A stretch of 64,000 nt of DNA from Xenophilus aerolatus (GTDB taxonomy: Bacteria; Pseudomonadota; Gammaproteobacteria; Burkholderiales; Burkholderiaceae_C). The position numbers and the translations under genes were made by a program. The stretch covers positions 62,001-126,000 of the forward strand of contig QAIB01000007.1 in the NCBI GenBank assembly GCA_030418545.1, given 5' to 3'. This document shows, piece by piece, positions 31,009 to 38,993 of the stretch (position 1 is its first letter; each line of letters starts with the position of its first letter). Below the pieces are notes generated by a model. It did no database searches. It worked only from the letters and a program-made list of their open reading frames with translations, and was not told the DNA's origin.

Positions 31009-31158
31009 CTACTTGCCCGTGCCGGTCGCAGGCGCCGCTGGCGCGTGCACGTCGCCGCCGTGCTTCTCGCCGCTCATGTCGACCTTGTCGCCGGCCTTGA
31101 GGATGACGAACAGCGCGATGGCGGCGAACACGGCGAAGCCGATGGCGATCTTCCACAT
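31009..31158 (-). CDS. 49-residue single-pass membrane protein
   Basis: Short gene: ATG at 31158, TAG at 31009, with an AAGGA site 9 bp upstream. Residues 1-20 (MWKIAIGFAVFAAIALFVIL) form one hydrophobic helix, followed by KAGDKVDMSGEKHGGDVHAP and an Ala/Pro/Thr tail. The sharp split between a membrane helix and a polar tail, plus a good ribosome site, argue for a real protein. It is preceded by a terminator-like hairpin. The function is unknown. Confidence 0.65.
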   Translation of the reverse strand: MWKIAIGFAVFAAIALFVILKAGDKVDMSGEKHGGDVHAPAAPATGTGK

Positions 31159-31193
31159 GGGAGCAATCCTTGGTCTGGGGGAAACAACGGTTT

Positions 31194-31222
31194 GAAAAAA
31201 TCAAGCCGGGCGCGCCCGGCTT
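31194..31222 (-). terminator. Terminator-like palindrome downstream of the MHS transporter
   Basis: A 20-bp perfect palindrome AAGCCGGGCGCGCCCGGCTT followed on the minus strand by GATTTTTT. It is positioned to end the transporter transcript before the small membrane gene. Confidence 0.7.
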
Positions 31223-31327
31223 GGCGAGCGCAGCGAAGCGCTCAAGGCACCCACGGAACGGGCTTGGCCCGGCCTCTGGGGAGGTCTTGCAGACCGCGCG
31301 AGGCCAGTGGCCTCGCCCTTCGCCAGT

Positions 31328-31417
31328 CTCGAAAGGTCCACCGGACCTTTCGAGTACGGGCTCAGCCCCCTTCGCGAAGCAGAAGGGGGAGCCGCGAAGC
31401 GGCTTGGGGGTTGCTAC
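31328..31417. repeat. Hairpin-rich intergenic element
   Basis: A perfect 12-bp inverted repeat CTCGAAAGGTCC/GGACCTTTCGAG with a 3-nt loop (31328-31354) is followed by a second imperfect hairpin region rich in CCCCC/GGGGG and CGAAG blocks. It reads like a dispersed palindromic unit, but no second copy of the 12-bp hairpin was found in the window. Confidence 0.55.
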
Positions 31418-33112
31418 TCAGTCATTGGCGTAGATGTCCACGTCCTTGGTCTCGCGGATGAACAGCGTGCCGACCACCAGCGTGATGCCCGCGATGATGA
31501 TCGGGTACCACAGGCCGTTGTACATGTTGCCGGTCGAGGCCACGATCGCGAACGAGGTGGTGGGCAGCAGGCCGCCGAACCAGCCGTTGCCGATGTGGTA
31601 CGGCAGGCTCATCGAGGTGTAGCGGATGCGCGTGGGGAACAGCTCCACCAGCATGGCGGCGATCGGGCCGTAGACCATGGTCACCAGCAGCACGAGGTAC
31701 GCGAGGATCACGACCATCATGAGCTTGTTCATCTTGGCCGGGTCCGCCTTGGCGGGGTAGCCGGCCGCCTTGAAGTCGTCGCCGAGTTCCTTCTTGAAGG
31801 CGGCGATGGCCTTGGCCGAAGCCTCGTCGAACTTCAGATTGACGACGTTGCCCTCGGGCGCGGTGATGGCCTTCTCGCCGATCTTCACCACGGCGGGGGA
31901 ACCGGCCGGGCCGGCCACGTTCTCGTAGCTCACCGAGTTCTGCACCAGGTAGCGCTTGGCGATGTCGCAGGAGCTCTTGAAGTCGATCTCGCGCGCCACC
32001 GGGTTGCCCTGGAAGGAGCAGGTCTTCGGGTCGGCCGTGACGGTCACCTGCGCCTTGGCCTGCGCCGCGGCGAGGTCGGGGTTGGCGGCCTCGGTCAGCA
32101 TCTTGAAGACCGGGAAGTAGGTCAGCACGGCCAGCAGGCAGCCGGCCATGATGATGGGCTTGCGGCCGATCTTGTCCGACAGCGTGCCGAAGACGACGAA
32201 GAAGGGCGTGCCGATGAGCAGCGCCGCGGCGATCAGCAGGTTGGCGGTGTTGGCGTCGACCTTGAGCTGCGCCGTCAGGAAGAACAGCGCGTAGAACTGG
32301 CCCGTGTACCAGACCACGGCCTGGCCGGCGGTCAGGCCCACCAGTGCCAGGATCACGATCTTGAGGTTCTTCCATTCGCCGAAGGACTCGGCCAGCGGCG
32401 CCTTGGAGGTCTTGCCCTCGGCCTTCATCTTCTGGAAGGCGGGCGACTCGTTCAGCGACAGGCGGATCCACACCGAGATGCCCAGCAGCAGGATGGACAC
32501 CAGGAAGGGAATGCGCCAGCCCCAGTCCTGGAAGGCCGTTTCGCCCAGGCCCACGCGCACGCCCAGGATGACCAGCAGCGACAGGAACAGGCCCAGCGTC
32601 GCGGTGGTCTGGATCCACGAGGTGTAGGCGCCACGCTTGCCGTGCGGCGCGTGCTCGGCCACGTAGGTGGCGGCGCCGCCGTACTCGCCGCCGAGGGCCA
32701 GGCCTTGCAGCATGCGCAGCGCGATGAGGATCACCGGTGCGGCGACGCCGATGGTGGCGTAGGTGGGCAGCAGGCCGACGATGAAGGTCGACAGGCCCAT
32801 GATCAGGATGGTGACCAGGAAGGTGTACTTGCGGCCGATCATGTCGCCCAGGCGGCCGAACACGATGGCGCCGAAGGGCCGCACGAGGAAGCCGGCGGCA
32901 AAGGCCAGCAGCGCGAAGATGAAGGCCGCGCCCGCATCCAGGCCGCTGAAGAACTGCTTGGCGATGATCGCCGCCAGGGAGCCGTACAGGTAGAAGTCGT
33001 ACCACTCGAACACGGTGCCGAGGGAGGACGCGAAGATGACCTTCTTCTCCTCCGACGACATGGGGCGCGGAGCGACCGAGGGCCCTCCGCGTGAATCCAG
33101 TGTGGCTGCCAT
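31418..33112 (-). CDS. MFS transporter, metabolite:H+ symporter (MHS) type with periplasmic insertion
   Basis: 564 residues, about 120 more than the usual 430-450. The N-terminal ASSLGTVFEWYDFYLYGSL and GRLGDMIGRKYTFL mark the proline/betaine/citrate-like MHS group. The extra block, about residues 340-461, lies between hydrophobic helices and is polar with two Cys (CSFQG and SSC), so it may be an extracytoplasmic domain with a disulfide. A GAGGAGA site precedes the start at 33112. The substrate is unknown. Confidence 0.86.
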   Translation of the reverse strand: MAATLDSRGGPSVAPRPMSSEEKKVIFASSLGTVFEWYDFYLYGSLAAIIAKQFFSGLDAGAAFIFALLAFAAGFLVRPFGAIVFGRLGDMIGRKYTFLVTILIMGLSTFIVGLLPTYATIGVAAPVILIALRMLQGLALGGEYGGAATYVAEHAPHGKRGAYTSWIQTTATLGLFLSLLVILGVRVGLGETAFQDWGWRIPFLVSILLLGISVWIRLSLNESPAFQKMKAEGKTSKAPLAESFGEWKNLKIVILALVGLTAGQAVVWYTGQFYALFFLTAQLKVDANTANLLIAAALLIGTPFFVVFGTLSDKIGRKPIIMAGCLLAVLTYFPVFKMLTEAANPDLAAAQAKAQVTVTADPKTCSFQGNPVAREIDFKSSCDIAKRYLVQNSVSYENVAGPAGSPAVVKIGEKAITAPEGNVVNLKFDEASAKAIAAFKKELGDDFKAAGYPAKADPAKMNKLMMVVILAYLVLLVTMVYGPIAAMLVELFPTRIRYTSMSLPYHIGNGWFGGLLPTTSFAIVASTGNMYNGLWYPIIIAGITLVVGTLFIRETKDVDIYAND

Positions 33113-33355
33113 TGCTGTCTCCTCGTGAATTGATCGGCGGCCCTTTTCGGGCCGTGCGGGATTCTTGGAGGAGCGACTGACCACAGGCTTTCGCCAAACT
33201 GACGTCTTGCTGTCGATTTAAGGACTAACCCCATCGCCTGTTTTCAGGATGCAGAAACTTCCCGATACAGGCTCAGGGATGACCCGTAGAAGGCGCTGCG
33301 CAGGCGCGCCCGGGCGAGCGACGCTGTCAGGAAAGCCGCGGCGATCGCCGCGCGT

Positions 33356-33997
33356 TCAGGGGCGCGGCCGTGTCATCCCCGGCCGCTGGTCGGCCTGCAG
33401 GTAGGCCGGGCTGTCGAACCATGCGTCGCCGGCCAGGTAGGCACGCAGCATGGCCAGCCCGTCGAAGCCCCAGAACAGGCGGCCGTCCACCACGTAGCTG
33501 GGCGTGCCGAACACGCCCGCGGCCACGGCGGCATCGGTGCCGGCCCGCAACTGGGCTTTCACCGCGTCGCCGTTCAGCTCGCGCACCAGCGGCAGGCACT
33601 GCGCCAGCGCCTCGTAGCGCACCGGGTCGCCCGCCTCTGCGCCGCCACGCCAGACCTCGTGCAGGATGGTCTCGGCCACGTAGCGGTTGATCTCGCCGTC
33701 CTCGGTGGTGGCCAGGGCCAGGCGCAGATGCGGCAGCGGGTTGTAGGGATGGGTGGCCGGCATCTCGATCGGGATGCCGTGCGCATGGCCCAGCCACAGC
33801 ACGTGCTGGTAGGTCCAGGTGCGCTTGGCCGGGATCTCGGCCGGGCCGAGCTGGCCGTGGTGCTTGAGCACCGCCCCGAGCAGGATCGGCCGGTAGGCCA
33901 CGCTGTAGCTGAGCCCCTCCAGCGCCTGCGGCATGTGCTCGAAGGCAAGGTACGCATAGGGCGAGATGAAATCCAGGTAGAAGTCGATGTGCTTCAT
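33356..33997 (-). CDS. 2-hydroxychromene-2-carboxylate isomerase/DsbA-like oxidoreductase family protein
   Basis: 213 residues with a thioredoxin-like fold and inserted helical domain. The N-terminal FYLDFISPYAYLAFE has SPY in place of the CxxC, as in glutathione-dependent HCCA isomerases and kappa-class GSTs. GVFGTPSYVVDGRLFWGFD carries the cis-Pro loop. The family isomerises a naphthalene-degradation intermediate, but many members act elsewhere; no aromatic cluster is nearby. Its ATG overlaps the DUF1289 stop by 4 bp (ATGA), so the two are coupled. Confidence 0.85.
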   Translation of the reverse strand: MKHIDFYLDFISPYAYLAFEHMPQALEGLSYSVAYRPILLGAVLKHHGQLGPAEIPAKRTWTYQHVLWLGHAHGIPIEMPATHPYNPLPHLRLALATTEDGEINRYVAETILHEVWRGGAEAGDPVRYEALAQCLPLVRELNGDAVKAQLRAGTDAAVAAGVFGTPSYVVDGRLFWGFDGLAMLRAYLAGDAWFDSPAYLQADQRPGMTRPRP

Positions 33998-34233
33998 GGG
34001 CCGTGTGTCTCCGTGTCGTGGATGCGTTGCTCGAGTCGCGCCCACACCGCCAGGCGCTGCGGGTCGTCCATGGCGCTCCAGTGCGCGATCTCGTCCAGGG
34101 TGCGCCAGCAGCCCGCGCACCAGCCGGTGGCCGCGTCCATGCGGCACACCGAGGTGCAGGGCGAAGGCACCGGCTCCAGGCCTTTTTCGACCGCAGCGCG
34201 CACCAGTGCTGCGCGAGCAGCTATCGAATTCAT
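33994..34233 (-). CDS. DUF1289-family cysteine-rich small protein
   Basis: 79 residues. The core SPCTSVCRMDAATGWCAGCWRTLDEI has the family's four cysteines (CxxxC and CxxC), suggesting a metal site. The first 20 residues or so (MNSIAARAALVRAAVEKGLEP) are encoded by a dispersed repeat (34172-34231) that also supplies the ATG, so the original start may have been lost or moved. It overlaps the next gene by 4 bp and lies 4 bp after the YbaK-type gene. Confidence 0.8.
   Translation of the reverse strand: MNSIAARAALVRAAVEKGLEPVPSPCTSVCRMDAATGWCAGCWRTLDEIAHWSAMDDPQRLAVWARLEQRIHDTETHGP
34172..34231 (-). repeat. Comamonadaceae-type dispersed repeat, copy 2, coding
   Basis: Minus-strand copy of the unit at 22180-22239. 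On this strand it begins AATTCGATAGCTGCT and ends GGCCTGGAGCC. It overlaps the 5' end of the DUF1289 gene, including part of its start codon. Confidence 0.65.
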
Positions 34234-34237
34234 AGCA

Positions 34238-34744
34238 TCAGGCCGCCGGCGGCTGCACCACGTCGGCGACCGGGGCGCCCCCCGTGAGGGCCTCGAGGTC
34301 GGCCGGGCGCAGCTTGAACACCGCGTGTGGGTGGCCGGCCGCGGCCCAGATCTCGTCGAAGCGGAACAGCTCGCGGTCGATCAGCACCACCGGCGGCGTC
34401 GCGTGCGCCACCGGCGACACGCCGCCGATCGAGAAGCCGGTGCGGGCCTTGACGAAGTCGGCGTCGGCGCGGCCGGTCTTGCCGACCAGCGCGTCGACCT
34501 TCTTCTCGTCCACCCGCCGGTCGCCGGAGGTGACGACCAGCACGGCCACCTCGTCGGCCTTGCGGCGGAAGATGATGCTCTTGGCGATCTGCCCCACCGC
34601 GATGCCCAGCGCATCGGCCGCCTGCTGGGCCGTGCGCGCCGCGTCGTCCAGCATGACCGGCGCATGGGGATGGCCGCTGGCCTGGAGGTGGCGGGCGACG
34701 CGCTGGACGCCCTCGGGCAGGGAATGGAGTTCGGAACCGCACAT
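34238..34744 (-). CDS. YbaK/ProX-type aminoacyl-tRNA deacylase
   Basis: Predicted trans-editing enzyme of 168 residues that hydrolyses mischarged tRNA, for example Cys- or Ala-tRNA(Pro). The conserved Lys is in QIAKSIIFR, the glycine loop is GFSIGGVSPVAH, and DRELFRFDEIWAAAG completes the fold. The start at 34744 is chosen since the reading frame upstream crosses the nir regulatory region. It is first in a three-gene run with DUF1289 and the isomerase. Confidence 0.88.
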   Translation of the reverse strand: MCGSELHSLPEGVQRVARHLQASGHPHAPVMLDDAARTAQQAADALGIAVGQIAKSIIFRRKADEVAVLVVTSGDRRVDEKKVDALVGKTGRADADFVKARTGFSIGGVSPVAHATPPVVLIDRELFRFDEIWAAAGHPHAVFKLRPADLEALTGGAPVADVVQPPAA

Positions 34745-34886
34745 GGCCCCGAGCTTACGCAAAAGCCCGGCGGGCCGCCGCACCATGGCGGGCCGCCTCT
34801 GCGCCATCGGCGGGCGCCGGCCGGGCGCGCACGCCGTGCCATGCACCCGATCGCAGCACACGAGGCCCTGAAGCCCCCGAAACGCC

Positions 34887-34902
34887 CGGCATGCAACTTG
34901 CA
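34887..34902 (+). promoter_or_regulatory. Sigma-54 promoter of nirB
   Basis: CGGCATGCAACTTGCA compared with consensus TGGCACGNNNNTTGCA: the invariant GG (-24) and GC (-12) are present with the exact 10-bp gap; only two positions differ. Transcription would start near 34913, just before the first leader hairpin. Confidence 0.65.
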
Positions 34903-34923
34903 TGACCTTGGGCGCTGATCCGC

Positions 34924-34972
34924 GGGCATCGTTGCCCCGGTCCTGACTCAGCACCTCCGCTAACGAAGGCGG
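34924..34972 (+). promoter_or_regulatory. Candidate ANTAR (NasR/NasT-type) two-hairpin leader
   Basis: Hairpin 1 is GGGC-ATCGTT-GCCC (34924-34937); hairpin 2 is CCGCT-AACGAA-GGCGG (34957-34972). Both loops are six bases with A at position 1 and G at position 4, the rule for RNA bound by ANTAR antiterminators. The linker is 19 nt. Confidence 0.55.
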
Positions 34973-35153
34973 AACCCCGAGCGAGCTGACGCCCATCCCG
35001 GCCTGAGGGTCGAGGGCAGCCAGCCCGGTTGTTCCAACACGAATCGCGTTCGTGTGCCTGCGGGGGTGCCCATCCGCACCCACCCCGAGCTTCCCGGCCG
35101 CCGCCCTGCGGCCGGACGCCCGCCGGCCCGTGCGCGAGCAGGAGATCCGACAC

Positions 35154-37679
35154 ATGAAGATCGTTGTCATCGGCCACGGCATGGTGGGCCACAAGTTCCT
35201 CGAGCAGCTGCACGCCCTGGGACTGCCCGGCGCCCAGGTCACGGTGCTGTGCGAAGAGCCGCGCCCCGCCTACGACCGGGTGCACCTGTCCGAATTCTTC
35301 GCCGGCAAGAGCGCACAGGACCTGTCGCTGGTCGAACCCGGCTTCTTCGAGGCCAGCGGCTTCTCGCTGCGCCTGGCGGCGCGCGCCGTGGCCATCGAGC
35401 GGCGCAACAACACCGTCACCACGGCCGAGGGCGAGGTGCTGCCCTACGACAAGCTGGTGCTGGCCACGGGCTCGGTGCCCTTCGTGCCCGCCGTGCCGGG
35501 CCGCGAGCGCCCCAACTGCTTCGTCTACCGCACCATCGAGGACCTGGAGGCGATGCAGGAATGCGGCGCCCGCAGCAAGACCGGCGTGGTGGTCGGCGGC
35601 GGCCTCTTGGGCCTGGAATGCGCCAAGGCCCTGCGCGACCTGGGCCTGGAAACGCACGTGGTCGAGTTCGCGCCGCGCCTGATGGCCGTGCAGGTGGACG
35701 AAGGCGGCGGCCGCACCCTGCGCAGCAAGATCGAGCAGCTCGGCGTGCAGGTGCACACCAGCCGCAACACGGTGGAGATCACCGACGGCGCCACCGCGCG
35801 CCACCGCATGGTGTTCGCCGACGGCACCTGGCTGGAGACCGACATGATCGTGTTCTCGGCCGGCATCCGCCCGCAGGACGCGCTGGCCCGCCAGGCCCAG
35901 CTCGCCATCGGCCCGCGCGGCGGCATTGCCATCGACAGCCACTGCCGCACCAGCGACCACGACGTGTACGCGATCGGCGAATGCGCGGCGTGGAACGAGC
36001 AGGTCTTCGGCCTGGTCGCCCCGGGCTACGACATGGCGCGCGTGGCGGCACGCCACATCGCCGGCGAGGCCGACGCGGCCTTCACCGGCGCCGACATGAG
36101 CACCAAGCTCAAGCTGATGGGTGTGGACGTGGCCAGCATCGGCGACGCCCATGGCAGGACGCCGCATTCGCGCGCCTTCCAGTACATCGACGAGCGCAAG
36201 CAGGTCTACAAGAAGATCGTCGTCAGCGAGGACGGCAAGCAGCTGCTGGGCGCCGTGCTGGTGGGCAACGCCGACGAGTACGGCACGCTGCTGCAGATGG
36301 CGCTCAACTGCATCGCCCTTCCCGAGGAGCCGGAGTTCCTGATCCTGCCGTCCAGCGACGGCAAGGCCAAGCCGGGCCTCGGCGTCGAGGCACTGCCCGA
36401 CAGCGCGCAGATCTGCTCGTGCAACAGCGTGAGCAAGGGCGCCATCTGCGCCGCCGTCGGCGAGGGCGCCTGCACCGTGGCCGAACTCAAGGCCTGCACG
36501 AAGGCCGGCGCCACCTGCGGCGGCTGCGTGCCGCTGGTCACGCAGGTGATGAAGTTCGAGATGGCGCGCCGCGGCATGGCGGTGAACAACCACCTGTGCG
36601 AGCACTTCGCGTACTCGCGCCAGGAGCTGTACCACCTGGTGCGCGTGGGGCAGATCAAGACCTTCGACGAGCTCCTGGCCAAACACGGCCAGGGCCTGGG
36701 CTGCGACATCTGCAAGCCGGCGGCGGCGAGCGTGCTCGCCTCGTGCTGGAACGACTTCGTGCTCAAGCCCCAGCTCGCGAAGCTGCAGGACAGCAACGAC
36801 TACTTCCTGGGCAACATCCAGAAGGACGGCACCTACTCGGTGGTGCCGCGCATGCCCGGCGGCGAGGTGACGCCGGACGGCCTGATTGCCGTGGGCACCG
36901 TGGCCAAGAAGTACGGGCTGTACACCAAGGTGACGGGCGGTGCGCGCGTCGACATGTTCGGTGCGCGGCTGGAGCAGCTGCCGCTGATCTGGGAAGAACT
37001 CATCGCCGCCGGCTTCGAATCGGGCCACGCCTACGGCAAGTCGCTGCGCACGGTGAAGAGCTGCGTGGGCAGCACCTGGTGCCGCTACGGCGTGGACGAC
37101 TCGGTCGGCCTCGCGGTGGAGCTGGAGAACCGCTACAAGGGCCTGCGCGCGCCGCACAAGATCAAGTTCGGTGTCTCGGGCTGCACCCGCGAATGCGCCG
37201 AAGCGCAGGGCAAGGACGTGGGCATCATCGCCACCGACAAGGGCTGGAACCTCTACGTGTGCGGCAACGGCGGCATGAAGCCGCGCCATGCCGAGCTGAT
37301 CGCGTCGGACCTCTCCAAGGCCGATCTGATCCGCCTCATCGACCGCTTCCTGATGTTCTACGTGCGCACCGCCGACCGGCTGCAGCGCACCAGCACCTGG
37401 CGCGAATCGCTCGAGGGCGGCCTGGACTACCTCAAGGACGTGCTGATCGGCGACAGCCTGGGCCTGGGCGCCGAACTCGAAGCGCAGATGCAGCACGTGG
37501 CCGACACCTACCAGTGCGAATGGAAGACGGCCGTCACCACGCCCGAGGTGCGCCAGCGCTTCCGCAGCTTCGTCAACAGCGACAGGCCCGACGAGCACAT
37601 CGTGTTCGTCAACGAGCGCGGGCAGATCCGCCCCGCCCGCGCCGAGGAGCGCGCCGCCAACGAAAGCACGCCGGCCTGA
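35154..37679 (+). CDS. nirB: Assimilatory nitrite reductase (NAD(P)H), large subunit
   Basis: Reduces nitrite to ammonium in the cytoplasm. It has 841 residues, full length. The N-terminal FAD/NAD oxidoreductase domain begins KIVVIGHGMVGHKFLEQL. A BFD-like [2Fe-2S] domain near residues 420-470 has CSCNSVSKGAI and CTKAGATCGGC. The C-terminal siroheme-[4Fe-4S] domain has CVGSTWC and CTREC. The start at 35154 fits the family N-terminus. nirD follows after 24 bp. Regulation is predicted through sigma-54/NtrC and leader antitermination. Confidence 0.98.
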   Translation: MKIVVIGHGMVGHKFLEQLHALGLPGAQVTVLCEEPRPAYDRVHLSEFFAGKSAQDLSLVEPGFFEASGFSLRLAARAVAIERRNNTVTTAEGEVLPYDKLVLATGSVPFVPAVPGRERPNCFVYRTIEDLEAMQECGARSKTGVVVGGGLLGLECAKALRDLGLETHVVEFAPRLMAVQVDEGGGRTLRSKIEQLGVQVHTSRNTVEITDGATARHRMVFADGTWLETDMIVFSAGIRPQDALARQAQLAIGPRGGIAIDSHCRTSDHDVYAIGECAAWNEQVFGLVAPGYDMARVAARHIAGEADAAFTGADMSTKLKLMGVDVASIGDAHGRTPHSRAFQYIDERKQVYKKIVVSEDGKQLLGAVLVGNADEYGTLLQMALNCIALPEEPEFLILPSSDGKAKPGLGVEALPDSAQICSCNSVSKGAICAAVGEGACTVAELKACTKAGATCGGCVPLVTQVMKFEMARRGMAVNNHLCEHFAYSRQELYHLVRVGQIKTFDELLAKHGQGLGCDICKPAAASVLASCWNDFVLKPQLAKLQDSNDYFLGNIQKDGTYSVVPRMPGGEVTPDGLIAVGTVAKKYGLYTKVTGGARVDMFGARLEQLPLIWEELIAAGFESGHAYGKSLRTVKSCVGSTWCRYGVDDSVGLAVELENRYKGLRAPHKIKFGVSGCTRECAEAQGKDVGIIATDKGWNLYVCGNGGMKPRHAELIASDLSKADLIRLIDRFLMFYVRTADRLQRTSTWRESLEGGLDYLKDVLIGDSLGLGAELEAQMQHVADTYQCEWKTAVTTPEVRQRFRSFVNSDRPDEHIVFVNERGQIRPARAEERAANESTPA

Positions 37680-37703
37680 GCCCCGCCCCCGAAAGGACCC
37701 ACC

Positions 37704-38075
37704 ATGAACATGCCCGCCCCCGAATGGACCCTCGAGGCCGCCACAGGCTGGACGCCCGTGTGCCGCATCGACGACATCCTGCCCGACACCGGCGTCTGCG
37801 CCCTCGTGCAGGGCCGCCACGTCGCGGTCTTCCGCGTCGGCACCCACCGGCTCTACGCCATCGACAACGTCGACCCGAAGTCCGGCGCCAGCGTGCTGTC
37901 GCGCGGCCTCATCGGCAACCTGGGCGAGCGCATCGTCGTCGCCTCGCCTCTGTACAAGAACCATTTCGACCTCGCCACTGGCGAGTGCGTGGAAGCCGCC
38001 GAGCATTCGGTGCGCACCCATGCCGTGCGTGCCGACGACGGCCGCGTCTTCGTCTCCCTCGCGCCGTCCGCCTGA
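37704..38075 (+). CDS. nirD: Nitrite reductase (NAD(P)H), small subunit
   Basis: 123 residues with a Rieske-like beta fold that lacks the Cys/His cluster ligands, as normal for NirD. Motifs are the VFRVGTHRLYAIDN core and SPLYKNHFDLATGEC. It partners NirB. It is located between nirB and nirC with short gaps, in the same operon. Confidence 0.95.
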   Translation: MNMPAPEWTLEAATGWTPVCRIDDILPDTGVCALVQGRHVAVFRVGTHRLYAIDNVDPKSGASVLSRGLIGNLGERIVVASPLYKNHFDLATGECVEAAEHSVRTHAVRADDGRVFVSLAPSA

Positions 38076-38113
38076 ACGCCGGACCGCCGCCTCACCCCTT
38101 CCAGGAAAAAACC

Positions 38114-38983
38114 ATGGCCTACCTCGCTCCTGCCGAATTCGTGACCAAGATGGTCGACGCCGGCGAATCCAAGCTGCTGATGTCCACCCGCGACACGCTG
38201 ATCCGCTCCTACATGGCCGGCGCCATCCTCGCGCTCGCGGCCGCCTTCGCGGTCACCGTCACCGTCAACACCGGCAACGCGCTGGTCGGCGCGATGCTGT
38301 TCCCGGTCGGCTTCATCATGCTGTACCTGCTGGGCTTCGACCTGCTCACCGGCGTGTTCACGCTGGCGCCGCTCGCGGTGTTCGACAAGCGCCCCGGCGC
38401 CACCTGGGGCGGCGTGATGCGCAACTGGACGCTGGTGTTCTTCGGCAACTTCGCCGGCGCGCTCACCGTGGCCGTGTTCATGGCCATCATCTTCACCTTC
38501 GGCTGGTCCGAGGCGCCCAACGCCATCGGCCAGAAGATCGGCCACATCGGCGAAGGCCGCACGGTCGGCTATGCGGCCCACGGCGCGGCCGGCATGCTGA
38601 CGCTGTTCATCCGCGGCGTGATGTGCAACTGGATGGTGTCGACCGGCGTGGTCGCGGCCATGATGTCGACCAGCGTGTCGGGCAAGGCCATCGGCATGTG
38701 GATGCCCGTGATGGTCTTCTTCTACATGGGCTTCGAGCACTCGATCGTGAACATGTTCCTGTTCCCCTCGGGCCTGCTGCTGGGCGGCAACTTCACGATC
38801 ATGGACTACCTGATCTGGAACGAGATCCCCACGGTGCTGGGCAACCTGGTCGGCGGGCTGACCTTCGTCGGCGCCACCCTGTACTCCACGCACTACAAGA
38901 CCGCCCCCAAGCGCGCCGTGCCCCCCACGGCACCGGCCGCCGCACGCGACACGGGCCGCGTCGCCTCGCGCGCCGCCGCCTGA
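38114..38983 (+). CDS. nirC: Formate/nitrite transporter family channel, NirC-like
   Basis: 289 residues with about six membrane helices. The FNT hallmarks are seen: GFDLLTGVFTLAPLA, then GVMCNWMVSTGVVAAMMS with the conserved Asn-containing helix, and FEHSIVNMFLFPSGLLLG with the pore-lining His. It carries nitrite across the inner membrane for NirBD. The C-terminus is a 30-residue Ala/Pro/Arg tail. It lies 38 bp after nirD and 10 bp before the phosphatase-kinase gene. Confidence 0.92.
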   Translation: MAYLAPAEFVTKMVDAGESKLLMSTRDTLIRSYMAGAILALAAAFAVTVTVNTGNALVGAMLFPVGFIMLYLLGFDLLTGVFTLAPLAVFDKRPGATWGGVMRNWTLVFFGNFAGALTVAVFMAIIFTFGWSEAPNAIGQKIGHIGEGRTVGYAAHGAAGMLTLFIRGVMCNWMVSTGVVAAMMSTSVSGKAIGMWMPVMVFFYMGFEHSIVNMFLFPSGLLLGGNFTIMDYLIWNEIPTVLGNLVGGLTFVGATLYSTHYKTAPKRAVPPTAPAAARDTGRVASRAAA

Positions 38984-38993
38984 GCGCCGGCCG

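Larger units (their letters stand above)
34745..35153 (+). promoter_or_regulatory. Regulatory region of the nir operon (409 bp without a gene)
   Basis: Holds a possible NtrC half-site pair (TGCACC at 34843-34848, GCAGCA at 34854-34859), a sigma-54 promoter match, and about 240 nt of transcribed leader with two hexaloop hairpins plus a further perfect 7-bp stem at 35037-35055 (ACACGAA/TTCGTGT). No open reading frame with a plausible start was seen. Confidence 0.6.

Noticed and set aside
34755-38021. 1088-residue minus-strand frame opposite nirB
   Set aside because: Antisense shadow of nirB with repetitive His/Arg/Gly/Val composition and no recognisable motif.
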